Shown here: in pieces, positions 39,577-47,407 of the stretch
Layout: the number at the start of each line of letters is the position of its first letter
How positions within the stretch are numbered: position 1 is the first letter of the stretch
IMG/VR virus record: IMGVR_UViG_3300028800_000094
Location: 1 to 64,000 of that record
Reading direction: 5' to 3' (one strand)
DNA length: 64,000 nt
Origin: a virus
Notes under the pieces: model-generated
What the model saw: only the letters and a program-made list of their open reading frames with translations
Databases searched by the model: none
Told to the model about the DNA's origin: nothing
Made by a program: the position numbers and the translations under genes

Positions 39577-40072
39577 CGGCGCCCTTTGCAGCGGCTTTCG
39601 CCGGTTGCGGCACAACGGTAACACCGTTGCGACGCAGCCAGTCGTTCATAGGCTGCTTCTTGCCGTCACCGGCCAAGCTGATAGGCACCTCGGCGTAGCC
39701 CTTTTTGAACAGCGCCCGGCTGTGGTCCTTTAACGTCAAAAGGACATCGCGGGGGAAGTTCAGGACAACGACCGGCTCCTGAGCCAGAGCGACCAGCTCC
39801 TTCGCCGATTTCGCCGTCTGCGCCGAAAGCTGGAGCGCCCGAGCGACTTCCTCGGACGGGACCGGCTTCGACTCGTTGATCCGTACGCCCGGTGCCGCCG
39901 CGACCATACCCTCGGTCGCCTTGGCTACGGCCGCAGCAACTGCAGCGGCGATCGCGGCCTTGACCGTCGGATCCTCTAGGTCGAGGGAAGCAGGGGGGGC
40001 TGTGGGATCGGTGGCCGGGGCTGTAGCGGCGTCGGCGTCGGTTGCGCTGGTCTTGTCGTTCTTCGGCGGCAT
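39566..40072 (-). CDS. Head-region protein with Ala-rich N-terminus
   Basis: 168 residues. A Lys/Asp/Ala/Thr-rich disordered N-terminus is followed by a strongly Ala-rich helix (AAIAAAVAAAVAKATEGMVA). The C-terminal domain has VVVLNFPRDVLLTLKDHSRA, LFKKGYAEVPISLAGD. Conserved position after the capsid gene suggests a structural or assembly role. Confidence 0.6.
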   Translation of the reverse strand: MPPKNDKTSATDADAATAPATDPTAPPASLDLEDPTVKAAIAAAVAAAVAKATEGMVAAAPGVRINESKPVPSEEVARALQLSAQTAKSAKELVALAQEPVVVLNFPRDVLLTLKDHSRALFKKGYAEVPISLAGDGKKQPMNDWLRRNGVTVVPQPAKAAAKGADAA

Positions 40073-40082
40073 TCAGGGTCTC

Positions 40083-40712
40083 CTATCTAGAGGTAAGCCA
40101 CTCGTCCATCGTCTTTGTCGCCTTTGAGGCGTTACAAGGACGGCACATCAATTGGATATTGGCCGGGAAGTTCGAACCACCGCGCGAGAGCGGGACGATG
40201 TGCTCGATCTCAAAGGTCTTTCGGATATCCTTGCCGCACCCGGTGCAGAGCCCATTCTGCTCAACGAAGATGCGCTCGATATCGTCTTTCGTGAAGGATC
40301 CCTCGGCGCCTATAACGCGAGCGCGGCGATTTTCGGATGCGCGCTGGTAGTTTCGTTTGTAGCGTTCGGGGTTTCGTTTCGCCCATTCGGCGAGGTACTC
40401 GTTGAAATAGTCGGGGTTCCGTTTCTTCCATGCCAGGAACCACTGGCGAGCGCGTTCAGGATTCTTGTCGTGGTAGCGTTTTCGACGCTGCTTTGCACTT
40501 TCGGGATTTGCCAATTCCCATTTTTGCGTTGCCCGCTTGTGACTCTCACTTTGGCCGTGTAGCTTCGCGCAATCTACGCATCCGAACGATGTAACGAAGC
40601 GTTCGGCGATATGGCCGTGAGGACAAGGATTGCCGGTAAAGTAACGCTTGAGCCCTTGGGCGAGAGCTTCTTGACGGGTGACCTGTTTTCGGTTTACGAC
40701 TTGCTCAACCAT
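40083..40712 (-). CDS. HNH homing endonuclease
   Basis: 209 residues from the second ATG (40712), which has GGAAGGG six bases upstream. N-terminal CPHGHIAERFVTSFGCVDCA is a zinc-binding part, followed by a highly charged tryptophan-rich repeat region (NPERARQWFLAWKKRNP), and the HNH core CTGCGKDIRKTFEIEHIVPL, SRGG ... NIQLMCRPCNASKA. Free-standing HNH genes of this type insert between phage head genes. It sits just downstream of the capsid terminator, probably a mobile insertion. Confidence 0.9.
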   Translation of the reverse strand: MVEQVVNRKQVTRQEALAQGLKRYFTGNPCPHGHIAERFVTSFGCVDCAKLHGQSESHKRATQKWELANPESAKQRRKRYHDKNPERARQWFLAWKKRNPDYFNEYLAEWAKRNPERYKRNYQRASENRRARVIGAEGSFTKDDIERIFVEQNGLCTGCGKDIRKTFEIEHIVPLSRGGSNFPANIQLMCRPCNASKATKTMDEWLTSR

Positions 40713-40740
40713 TGGCATCCCTTCCGATGCTGTGTGGTTA

Positions 40741-40774
40741 GAGCCCCCTGAGCGGTGACACGCTTTGGGGGCTC
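40741..40774 (-). terminator. Terminator after the capsid gene
   Basis: GAGCCCCC (40741-40748) pairs with GGGGGCTC (40767-40774), 8 bp. It lies 45 bases downstream of the capsid stop on the minus strand. The T-run is poor, so partial termination is more likely than complete, which would set capsid above downstream genes. One arm contains a CCCCCTG heptamer. Confidence 0.55.
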
Positions 40775-40818
40775 GACTCTGAGCGGACTATACCAAAGCG
40801 GCTCGATAGCCGCCTTAG

Positions 40819-41967
40819 TTAAATTCCATCATAAAATCCGATGGTTTGTGTGTAGACAACTTCCACAACACCCAAACGGCCGTAGTAGGTTGCCTTAAGG
40901 TAAAGCCCATCATATTGGATCGGCGTCCGCGAAAGCAGCGTCATCGGGAAACGAATCCGATCGTAATTCTTCCGGTAAACGACCATACGGTCGCCAGTCC
41001 CGAGAGTGCCGATCGTTCCGCCGGCCGCTGCGCCGATACACCACTTCGACGCGAGGATGTCCAAAGAGCCGCCCTGCTTGATCACGATATTGTTTTCAAG
41101 CAGGTAGGTCAGGATCGAGGTGTTGCCGGCAGACGACACGAGCTGGGTTGAAATATACCCATACTGCGCGGGCGGAATCAGAATGCGATCGGGCAAATCG
41201 TCCCATGCCGCATTCTGCCAGTTCGTTTGCAGCGCGGTGTTGACGTCGGCCAGGATCTCGTTCGGAGTCTTGGTCGTCCACTGGGTTCCACCAGCGAGGC
41301 CCTGCGCAACGTTCGTCGCCGTGACGCCCGATGCGTTGACGAGACCGGTATCACCGGTGGTGGTATCACCGATATAAACCTGTTCGTCGGTGTCCATCTG
41401 GTGCTTGAGCTGAAGCACCTTATATTTCTGCTCATCGATCGGGCGGCCGATGCGGGCCGAGCTTTCGAGTTCGAGCAGGTCGTACTTGATTTCCAGAGCC
41501 CAGGGCCGCAAGGGGTGCGGAGTCTTGTCGATATCGACGCCGACGCCGGAAATCTGGGTGGAGTTTTTGCCGACCCAGGCTTTGCCGGTTCCGATGCCGT
41601 TACCGTCGCCCGCGCCACCGGCCGACCCGAAGGCGGAGGTGGTGTAAGACGAAATTTCGTCCGCGATCGTCACGTCTTCGCGGAGCGGCATGTCCCGAAG
41701 GTACTTGATCGAGACCAGCGGCTCGTGGAGCGTGTAATCGAGGCGCTCCAATTCGCCGACGAGGAACGCGCCGGTCGAGTCATAAACTCGATCGCCGGTG
41801 AAGCTCTTATCGGGCCGGCGATAGCCCGGAAGCTTCGCGGTGAAGTCGAATTTCTTCCCCACCGCATTGGTACGCCCCTGCGAATCCAGGACGAAGCCAG
41901 TGGCCGCGTCCATGGTCATCAGACCGTCGCGCGTATAGCGACGTCCGAAGTTACGATTGATGAACAT
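40819..41967 (-). CDS. Major capsid protein (DUF2184 type)
   Basis: 382 residues. GRRYTRDGLMTMDAATGFVL, VGELERLDYTLHEPLVSIKY then LRDMPLREDVTIADE, ELESSARIGRPIDEQKYKVL and IRFPMTLLSRTPIQYDGLYL are the DUF2184 major-capsid signatures (HK97 fold). Flanked by a cement-like protein upstream and a terminator downstream. Confidence 0.92.
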   Translation of the reverse strand: MFINRNFGRRYTRDGLMTMDAATGFVLDSQGRTNAVGKKFDFTAKLPGYRRPDKSFTGDRVYDSTGAFLVGELERLDYTLHEPLVSIKYLRDMPLREDVTIADEISSYTTSAFGSAGGAGDGNGIGTGKAWVGKNSTQISGVGVDIDKTPHPLRPWALEIKYDLLELESSARIGRPIDEQKYKVLQLKHQMDTDEQVYIGDTTTGDTGLVNASGVTATNVAQGLAGGTQWTTKTPNEILADVNTALQTNWQNAAWDDLPDRILIPPAQYGYISTQLVSSAGNTSILTYLLENNIVIKQGGSLDILASKWCIGAAAGGTIGTLGTGDRMVVYRKNYDRIRFPMTLLSRTPIQYDGLYLKATYYGRLGVVEVVYTQTIGFYDGI

Positions 41968-41985
41968 TCTGAGGTGTCTCCGGTA

Positions 41986-42624
41986 TTACGGGTGGAAGAT
42001 AATCTCGACGATGCCGGCGGAATCGGACGGCCCGTTGAAGGTGCAGGTGCCCGGCAGCGCGATCGTGTTGCTACCGGAAGACGCGGCCTCGACGAAGCCC
42101 TGGACGTGAAGTCCGCTCGTCGCTGCGATCCAGATATTGATGGTGCCGCCCTTTACCACGTTCGCCGCAGCGAAGTTGTTCAGGGTGGTCATTATATAGC
42201 CCGAGCGCATGACGTCGAGCTTGCCAATCGTGCCCGGCGCGCCATTACCGATCGACGCCGCACCGTAATTCGTTCCAGACGATTGCTGGAAGGGATACGG
42301 GCGAACGGCGAAGCCGTAGACGTCGGTGATCGCCGTGTCGCCGGCCTGAACGAGTCGGAACAAGTGCGAGGTGGCGTCGATAATGCCGGCCTGTCCGAAC
42401 AGCGTGATCGGATTGGTAGGATCCATCGAGACCGGCTCGATCGCCACCGGATGCGTCCGATTGACGTCGCCCGAGAAACCGGCGGGCATGCGGAACTGGT
42501 AAGCCTGCCCAGTATCCTTGGTATAACGGCGGCCGAAGCGGCGAAGCTGCAGCTCGCTATCGCGAGTGATGATCGCCGGAGCCTGACGCCCGAGCAGGCG
42601 TCCAAACTGATCAAAAAGTTTCAT
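41986..42624 (-). CDS. Capsid cement/decoration protein
   Basis: 212 residues directly upstream of the capsid gene. AYQFRMPAGFSGDVNRTHPV, IEPVSMDPTNPITLFGQAGI and GDTAITDVYGFAVRPYPFQQ match the structural cement (Gp24-like) proteins that precede DUF2184 capsids. The first 40 residues, including FGRRYTKD, resemble the capsid N-terminus (FGRRYTRDG), perhaps a shared targeting segment. Confidence 0.8.
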   Translation of the reverse strand: MKLFDQFGRLLGRQAPAIITRDSELQLRRFGRRYTKDTGQAYQFRMPAGFSGDVNRTHPVAIEPVSMDPTNPITLFGQAGIIDATSHLFRLVQAGDTAITDVYGFAVRPYPFQQSSGTNYGAASIGNGAPGTIGKLDVMRSGYIMTTLNNFAAANVVKGGTINIWIAATSGLHVQGFVEAASSGSNTIALPGTCTFNGPSDSAGIVEIIFHP

Positions 42625-42648
42625 CGGAGTGAGTTCCTTGCGTTGCGG

Positions 42649-44025
42649 TTAGCGGGTGGAAGTCCGCGCGGGGTAAAGTTCGGCTGCGCGACGGTTGAGA
42701 TCCGCGATTGAACGAATCACACCATCGGGCTGGGTGCCGGCGTCTTGCTGCTGGCGGGATCCACCGGCATTATTGATGCGCTTCATCGCGGCGCCGGCCG
42801 CAAGGAAGGTTGAACGCACGCGCGAGCAGTCCATCGCCTTGAAGTCGATGGTGGTCTTGCCGCCCATAACGTCGCTGATCACACCTCGGCTCGCCGGAAC
42901 GTTCCAGGCAAGGTCGAGCGCGGTCTTGCGGTGCTGGCACATGGCCTTGAAAGTTGCGGCTGGCTTCGCCTTGGCGTCGAAGGTCGGATGGCTCAGGCCG
43001 GGGGCCAGAATCTCGGCGACGGCGATGGTCGTCTGGAACGAAGCGGCCAGGGGGGCAGAGTCTTTCGCGCCCTTGTCCATGCCTTCCTCTTCCATCTCTT
43101 CCTCGGAGGCGTCCTTGGACTCTTTTTCCTCCTTCTTTTCCTCTTCGCCCTCGGCGTCTTTGGCTTCCTTTTCGGTTTTTTCTTTTTCCTCGGCGTCCTT
43201 CGCGGCCTTGTCCTTCATATCTTTGAAGTACCCGGCGACGTCTTTCATCATGTCTTCGAGCGCACCGACGCGCTGGCCCATCGCGGTCATTGGATCGGCG
43301 GGCTCTTCGTCGGCGCCCATCGCAGGGCTATGGTTGTGGATATGGACGGCCAGCGGCTCTACGCCGGTCGCGCCTTCCTCGGCTTCGGCGTCGAGCGCGG
43401 CCTTGAATGCGGCCTCGTCCTTCACACCGATGAGGTTCATCAGTTTCTGCTTGTAGGTCATCTTCATAACGGGAATCTCCTGAATTTGCTGGTCGCCTAT
43501 GGCACAGCGCGGGCCGCAGCGACCTTCCTCGACGAGCGCGACATGGTTTCCGATAATGTTCGTCTGCTTGACTTTCCCTGGTTCAAATTCCTCGTACTCA
43601 GGGTTATATCCGCAGGAGAGTTCGACCTTTCCTGCATCGATGAGCATAATCAGGCCCTGGTCCTGCACGACCAAATCGGCCAGCAGCAGATCCCCCTGAT
43701 CCCCTTTGCCCTGGCGCGGATTTAGAACCGTACCAAGCGACAAGAGGCGCCAGTTAAAGGTGTTGACCATCTCCGAGGGATGGTCGTTCGTAATCGGCTT
43801 GCCGTTCCACGATGCAACCGAGACTGGGTCGAATACGTCCTCGGGCTTCCGGTGAACGTGGACCATGCCATCGGCTTCGGGCTCGACGTCCGCAGGCAGA
43901 TCCAACTCTTTTGGATCGTAGGCTTGCGTCCCGGTGCGTGCGATCGGGGTTCCCTCGATTACGAGGAAGCCCTCGGGCGTCTTGCGGCGTTTGCCGCTAA
44001 TTTTTTCCGGTGTGAAAAACTTCAT
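42649..44025 (-). CDS. Prohead protease fused to scaffold (DUF2213 type)
   Basis: 458 residues from ATG 44025, which overlaps the preceding stop (ATGA). The N-terminal ~190 residues (FLVIEGTPIARTGTQAYDPK, SWNGKPITNDHPSEMV, IDAGKVELSCGYNPEYEEFE, NHVALVEEGRCG) are the DUF2213 herpes-like serine protease with the conserved H and S. The rest is a scaffold: VHIHNHSPAMGADEEPADP, a coiled coil and a Lys/Glu run (about 270-330). The protease matures the prohead and degrades the scaffold. Confidence 0.85.
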   Translation of the reverse strand: MKFFTPEKISGKRRKTPEGFLVIEGTPIARTGTQAYDPKELDLPADVEPEADGMVHVHRKPEDVFDPVSVASWNGKPITNDHPSEMVNTFNWRLLSLGTVLNPRQGKGDQGDLLLADLVVQDQGLIMLIDAGKVELSCGYNPEYEEFEPGKVKQTNIIGNHVALVEEGRCGPRCAIGDQQIQEIPVMKMTYKQKLMNLIGVKDEAAFKAALDAEAEEGATGVEPLAVHIHNHSPAMGADEEPADPMTAMGQRVGALEDMMKDVAGYFKDMKDKAAKDAEEKEKTEKEAKDAEGEEEKKEEKESKDASEEEMEEEGMDKGAKDSAPLAASFQTTIAVAEILAPGLSHPTFDAKAKPAATFKAMCQHRKTALDLAWNVPASRGVISDVMGGKTTIDFKAMDCSRVRSTFLAAGAAMKRINNAGGSRQQQDAGTQPDGVIRSIADLNRRAAELYPARTSTR

Positions 44026-44267
44026 CGGGTTATGCCACAAAGACGATCGGCTTCGGCCGAGAGATTTTGATGTAACGCGAATTTACAAAACGTGACCGCG
44101 TACTTATGGCCGGCATTCCGAAGATTCCGATCAAACGGAAAACGATGGCCCCAAATAAACAGCTTCGCGTAAACATCAAACGGGCTGTGATAATGACCAT
44201 CGGTGAGCGTGGCACCAATCTCGATCTCGCTGGTCAGGTTCACTCCTGAGTAAACGATCGCGAGCAC
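44022..44267 (-). CDS. Small membrane-associated protein overlapping the O-antigen polymerase-like gene
   Basis: 81 residues if started at GTG 44267; the frame is open further upstream inside the neighbouring gene, so the start is uncertain. The N-terminal part is hydrophobic (LAIVYSGVNL, continuing upstream as RRWLWAACTVLAIVY). The remainder DGHYHSPFDVYAKLFIWGHR, FPFDRNLRNAGHKYAVTFCK looks folded. It ends by ATGA overlap with the protease gene. It probably works with the Wzy/WaaL-like protein encoded just upstream. Confidence 0.55.
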   Translation of the reverse strand: MLAIVYSGVNLTSEIEIGATLTDGHYHSPFDVYAKLFIWGHRFPFDRNLRNAGHKYAVTFCKFALHQNLSAEADRLCGITR

Positions 44268-45255
44268 CGTACAGGCGGCCCAGAGCCAGCGCCGTAGCGA
44301 AGAGCGTGACCGGCTCGTGGAGGGGGAAACTGACGAGCCCTTCGGCAAGGACAGCGACGAGAACAAGTCGCTCTGCGAGTAGCTTGCCTCGGAAGGCAAC
44401 CACGATGAAGGCGACAAAAGTGATCGAACCGATACCAAGGTCAAAGACGGCCTCCATCAAATCATTATGGGCGTGATCCCACGGAAGCACGCTGCCGTAA
44501 CTGGCGAAACCCCACCCGAACGGCTTTAGGTTCGCCAGCGTCCATGCCCAGAAGTCGAAGCGGTTCGTTACCGAGGCCGAGCGCCACGCGTCCTGTGAGT
44601 CGAGCCAAATAAGGGCGCCAGCCGCGAGAACCAGGGGGGTGGCTATCATGAGCCATTGCCGGAAAGGCCGGCCGTGCATAGCGTAAAAGAAGACCACGGC
44701 GCCTAGTGCAAGTAAGGCCCCGCGCGAGCCTGAGCAAGCGAGCATGATGAAGCAACTCAGCATCGCTAGACATTCGAGATGGTTTTTATTCTTGACGCTC
44801 AGGATACCAGCCAATGCGACTACGAGAGCCTCGGCGAAATTATCTCGGTTCAAGAAGAGGCCGGCAATACCACCGAGCGGCGCTGCTATACGGGATCCGA
44901 ATAGCTGCATCACTACGAACGGCACCGAGGTTACGAACCCCAGTGCCAGCCCGAGCCATACCCGGCGAAGATCCTGGGCTTCGGATGCGATCTGGAAGAT
45001 CAAAGCAAGTGCTGCGAATTGAACGAGGGCGCCGATGCCTTGAAGCGGATCGAAGGCCCAGAGCAGCGACGTCGCGGCATAGATAAGGAACGTGAGCCCG
45101 AGAAGGTGCCCGACCGTCCATCGGATTGGAACGGTCGAGCGAAGTGCCATCAACACAGGCGCGGCAATTAAGATCGCCCACCACCTCGGCGCTACACTTG
45201 CAGAGACGAGCCCTGGTATGTAGATCGCCGAGGTTATGAAGGCGAGGATCGGCAT
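44176..45255 (-). CDS. O-antigen polymerase/ligase-like membrane protein (Wzy/WaaL family)
   Basis: 359 residues with about nine to ten transmembrane segments (ILAFITSAIYIPGLVSA, LLGLTFLIYAATSLLWAF, LIFQIA, VWLGLALGFVTSVPFVVMQL, ALVVALAGILSV, and more). The diagnostic periplasmic loop is present: GSRGALLALGAVVFFYAM, later NLKPFGWGFASYGSVLPWDHAHNDLMEA (quoted in part), with HAHNDLMEA matching the HNxxLE-like motif of O-antigen ligases/polymerases. Such an enzyme could modify host lipopolysaccharide and block superinfection. Its place inside the head operon is unusual for a conversion gene. Membrane topology and family call are firm; substrate unknown. Confidence 0.8.
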   Translation of the reverse strand: MPILAFITSAIYIPGLVSASVAPRWWAILIAAPVLMALRSTVPIRWTVGHLLGLTFLIYAATSLLWAFDPLQGIGALVQFAALALIFQIASEAQDLRRVWLGLALGFVTSVPFVVMQLFGSRIAAPLGGIAGLFLNRDNFAEALVVALAGILSVKNKNHLECLAMLSCFIMLACSGSRGALLALGAVVFFYAMHGRPFRQWLMIATPLVLAAGALIWLDSQDAWRSASVTNRFDFWAWTLANLKPFGWGFASYGSVLPWDHAHNDLMEAVFDLGIGSITFVAFIVVAFRGKLLAERLVLVAVLAEGLVSFPLHEPVTLFATALALGRLYGARDRLLRSEPDQRDRDWCHAHRWSLSQPV

Positions 45256-45257
45256 TT

Positions 45258-45818
45258 TTAGATCAACAGGTCGCAGCCGACGACGCCGGTATGCGCCGGG
45301 CTAAACGATGCGCCGGTCGAGGTGATCTGTTGGATGCGGAAGAACCGTGGCACGTGAAGGCTGACGCCGGTCATTCCGGTCGGGAGCCCGGAGACCGCGA
45401 TGCCGGGATAAACCTGAAGCACGGTCGGTACATTGAGCGCAGTGCCCGTACCCGTCGCCGAAGTAAACGAAACACCCGATGTCGCAATCGTAAAGTACGT
45501 CTGCGATGCAGTGTCGTATTCCTGGACGTTGATCGAAACCGAGGGCGAACCGGAATCGGCGGTCTGGGTAATCGAGCAGATGACGCCCTTATAGGCAAGG
45601 GCGTTGATCAGGTTCGAATTGACGGTGCCGGGCGTTGCGGACTGATTGACAATCAGGATCTGCTTCGTCGGCGTACTGGCAGTCGGCGCCGGCACCGGCG
45701 TATTGTAAGGCGGAGGCGGGATCGAGGGAACCTGGGCCTGCGCGAAGGGGAGCACTCCGATCGACAGGACTGCGGCCATAATGGTCGCGGCGAAAAGGCT
45801 GTAACGGCGAAAACGCAT
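45258..45818 (-). CDS. Secreted or virion protein with signal peptide
   Basis: 186 residues. Signal peptide RRYSLFAATIMAAVLSIGVL, PFAQAQ with an AQA-Q cleavage-like site, then a Pro-rich linker (VPSIPPPPYNTPVPAP) and a beta-rich domain (ILIVNQSATPGTVNSNLINA, GVICSITQTADSGSPSVSIN). Unexpected among head genes. Together with the Wzy-like and small membrane genes it forms an envelope-directed cassette. Confidence 0.65.
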   Translation of the reverse strand: MRFRRYSLFAATIMAAVLSIGVLPFAQAQVPSIPPPPYNTPVPAPTASTPTKQILIVNQSATPGTVNSNLINALAYKGVICSITQTADSGSPSVSINVQEYDTASQTYFTIATSGVSFTSATGTGTALNVPTVLQVYPGIAVSGLPTGMTGVSLHVPRFFRIQQITSTGASFSPAHTGVVGCDLLI

Positions 45819-45829
45819 GGTGATCTCCT

Positions 45830-47407
45830 TCAGTCGAAATGATCGGGCAGGACTACTTCAGCCCAGCACCTGCAGTTTTTGGATACCAATCGCTGGTCTG
45901 TCGTTGTATAGTATCCGCGACCAGTAGAAAGGGTGAACACATGGCCGGCAAAACGATGGCGTCCAAGCGACTCCACACGGAGACGTCGAAAGTAATCGCT
46001 GCCTATACAGGGGGGGAAAGCGAACTCTCCCTCTCCAAACGCTACGGCGTGAACCGATGGACGATCACGCGCCTGCTCGAAAAAGCTGGTATTGAAAGGC
46101 GTGGTCGAAGTGCCGGCATGTTCGCGCGCATGGCGCAAGCCAACATCGAAACTCGGCGCAGCCTCATAGCGAAGGCCCGCGCGACTCGCATCGCCAATAT
46201 GGCTGCTGCCGCCGAAGAAGATCGGCCTCGCTACGATATCGGATTCGGCGAAGTCGAAATTGCCCAGGCTATGGCCGCGCGAGGTTTTGAAATCGTCAAG
46301 CAACGAATAGTCGGACCATATATCATCGACCTGACCATCAATGGCGTCGCCATAGAAGTTCGTCTCGGCGCTCGATCGCTTAAAGTGGCGTTTGCCAGCG
46401 AGCGCGATAAAAAGCTCATCGAAGCTTACGGTGAGCGGCTGGTCAGTATTCATTTCAGCCGGGCGATCCCCCTGACTGATTGTTTGGATCAAGTAGTCGC
46501 CCTCCTGGAGAGCGCCTGCCGCAACCCACCCCCGGTCGGTGAGCATTGGATGATTAAGTGTTACCGTCAGCGGCTTCGCTGCCCCGGCCATTACTACGCT
46601 AACCAGATCACCCTGGTAAAAGGCACGCCACAAGCGGTGAGCGTCGCGCGTTAGCTGGATAACGGTGTCGCCGGTGAAGCAGTTATAAATCTGGCCGGCG
46701 TGCGTCGTCGTACCATCGGAAAGCGTGGGAACCTCGTCCCATTTTACATACTTCCCATTCATTTCACGATGCGATGGCCTTGTATCGCTGTCAGTCTGCG
46801 AACGCCAAATGTAGCCGAGACTGCCTATGTGCTCTGCGCGGGCCTGAACCAGCCCCGACGACGTCCGCGCCACTTCAGTCCGCGCGATTAAGTCAGCCCT
46901 GGATTTAGACACGTGCCCCGAGCGATAGATCTCTTTGCTGATCTCCTTCGCGCGGGTGGAATTCGATATGTTCTCAAGCGTCAGCTTGTGGACGCGCTTG
47001 GCGGCATCGGTTGGCAGCGACGTGATGTAGTGCACGCTCTCCGCCATAAACTTCCGCAGCATCTCGCCGGTCGGTGCGGTCTGAATCTCTTGGCGCAACG
47101 AAGCGCCCATCTCTTTGCCGAGCTGCGCCCATACGCTCTCGTCCCGGCGCGCTACCTCAAGTACCATGCGGCGGGCGACAGTGCCCGCCCATGGCCGTAT
47201 CAAGTCGGAATAGGATCGCAGCGCGATGCTAATCTGGCTCAGGAACGCTGGATCGTCTTGATCGAAACCGTTAATGATGGTTCCGATATGCGTAGAGACT
47301 TTGCGAAGCTGCCGCGCGTACTGAACCTCGACCCGACGCGAATAGGCGAAATTCTTCCGCTGCTGGGGAGTGTCGCGGTGCTTATCCTGAATATGGCCAA
47401 GCATCAC
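45830..47407 (-). CDS. MuF-like minor head protein interrupted by an intein
   Basis: 525 residues. The extein is residues 1-242 plus 512-525 (about 256 total), the usual size of Mu gpF / SPP1 gp7-like proteins. ADLIARTEVARTSSGLVQAR, then SDTRPSHREMNGKYVKWDEV, ends at AGQIYN, and the C-extein restarts CRCWAEVVLPD. Without the intein this reads GQIYNCRCWAE, the conserved terminal motif of MuF. MuF proteins bind the portal inside the head. The gene follows the portal gene, as expected. Confidence 0.92.
   Translation of the reverse strand: MMLGHIQDKHRDTPQQRKNFAYSRRVEVQYARQLRKVSTHIGTIINGFDQDDPAFLSQISIALRSYSDLIRPWAGTVARRMVLEVARRDESVWAQLGKEMGASLRQEIQTAPTGEMLRKFMAESVHYITSLPTDAAKRVHKLTLENISNSTRAKEISKEIYRSGHVSKSRADLIARTEVARTSSGLVQARAEHIGSLGYIWRSQTDSDTRPSHREMNGKYVKWDEVPTLSDGTTTHAGQIYNCFTGDTVIQLTRDAHRLWRAFYQGDLVSVVMAGAAKPLTVTLNHPMLTDRGWVAAGALQEGDYLIQTISQGDRPAEMNTDQPLTVSFDELFIALAGKRHFKRSSAETNFYGDAIDGQVDDIWSDYSLLDDFKTSRGHSLGNFDFAESDIVARPIFFGGSSHIGDASRAGLRYEAAPSFDVGLRHAREHAGTSTTPFNTSFFEQARDRPSVHAVAFGEGEFAFPPCIGSDYFRRLRVESLGRHRFAGHVFTLSTGRGYYTTTDQRLVSKNCRCWAEVVLPDHFD
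45875..46681 (-). mobile_element. Intein in the MuF-like gene, 269 aa
   Basis: Begins at Cys (46681-46679, CFTGDTVIQLT, block A), with block B TVTLNHPMLTDRGWV. Ends with block F/G HVFTLSTGRGYYTTTDQRLVSKN, final Asn at 45877-45875 followed by extein Cys. All residues needed for splicing are present. There is no LAGLIDADG or in-frame HNH; the central ~180 residues include FYGDAIDGQVDDIWSDYS, a linker seen in other phage inteins to my recollection. The central DNA also encodes a different protein on the opposite strand (45941-46654). Confidence 0.9.
45941..46654 (+). CDS. Vsr/EDxHD-like homing endonuclease encoded antisense inside the intein
   Basis: 237 residues on the plus strand, entirely inside the intein (45875-46681) encoded on the minus strand. 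Start ATG 45941 has AGAAAGGGTG at ribosome distance. The N-terminus has a resolvase-type HTH (LSLSKRYGVNRWTITRLLEK, AGIERRGRSAG). The C-terminal domain has GFGEVEIAQAMAARGFEIVK, QRIVGPYIIDLTINGVAIEV then HFSRAIPL, the layout of Vsr-related homing endonucleases (E near the helix, D in YIIDL, ExR/ExK-like strand). Two recognisable domains in logical order make chance antisense ORF unlikely. Presumably it spreads the intein; activity is not shown. Confidence 0.78.
   Translation: MAGKTMASKRLHTETSKVIAAYTGGESELSLSKRYGVNRWTITRLLEKAGIERRGRSAGMFARMAQANIETRRSLIAKARATRIANMAAAAEEDRPRYDIGFGEVEIAQAMAARGFEIVKQRIVGPYIIDLTINGVAIEVRLGARSLKVAFASERDKKLIEAYGERLVSIHFSRAIPLTDCLDQVVALLESACRNPPPVGEHWMIKCYRQRLRCPGHYYANQITLVKGTPQAVSVAR

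Noticed and set aside
41227-42711. 494-codon plus-strand ORF opposite the capsid and cement genes
   Set aside because: Composition is the Arg/Gly/Asp/Ala pattern of an antisense shadow in GC-rich coding DNA, with no domain; both minus-strand genes are firmly identified.
42695-43456. 253-codon plus-strand ORF with a hydrophobic Ser/Phe-rich run
   Set aside because: It is the antisense of the Lys/Glu-rich scaffold; the apparent membrane character is an artefact.
44022-44444. Full 140-codon form of the small ORF overlapping the Wzy-like gene
   Set aside because: The first ~55 codons are a Ser/Leu-rich out-of-frame reading of the polymerase gene; only the C-terminal part looks like a protein.
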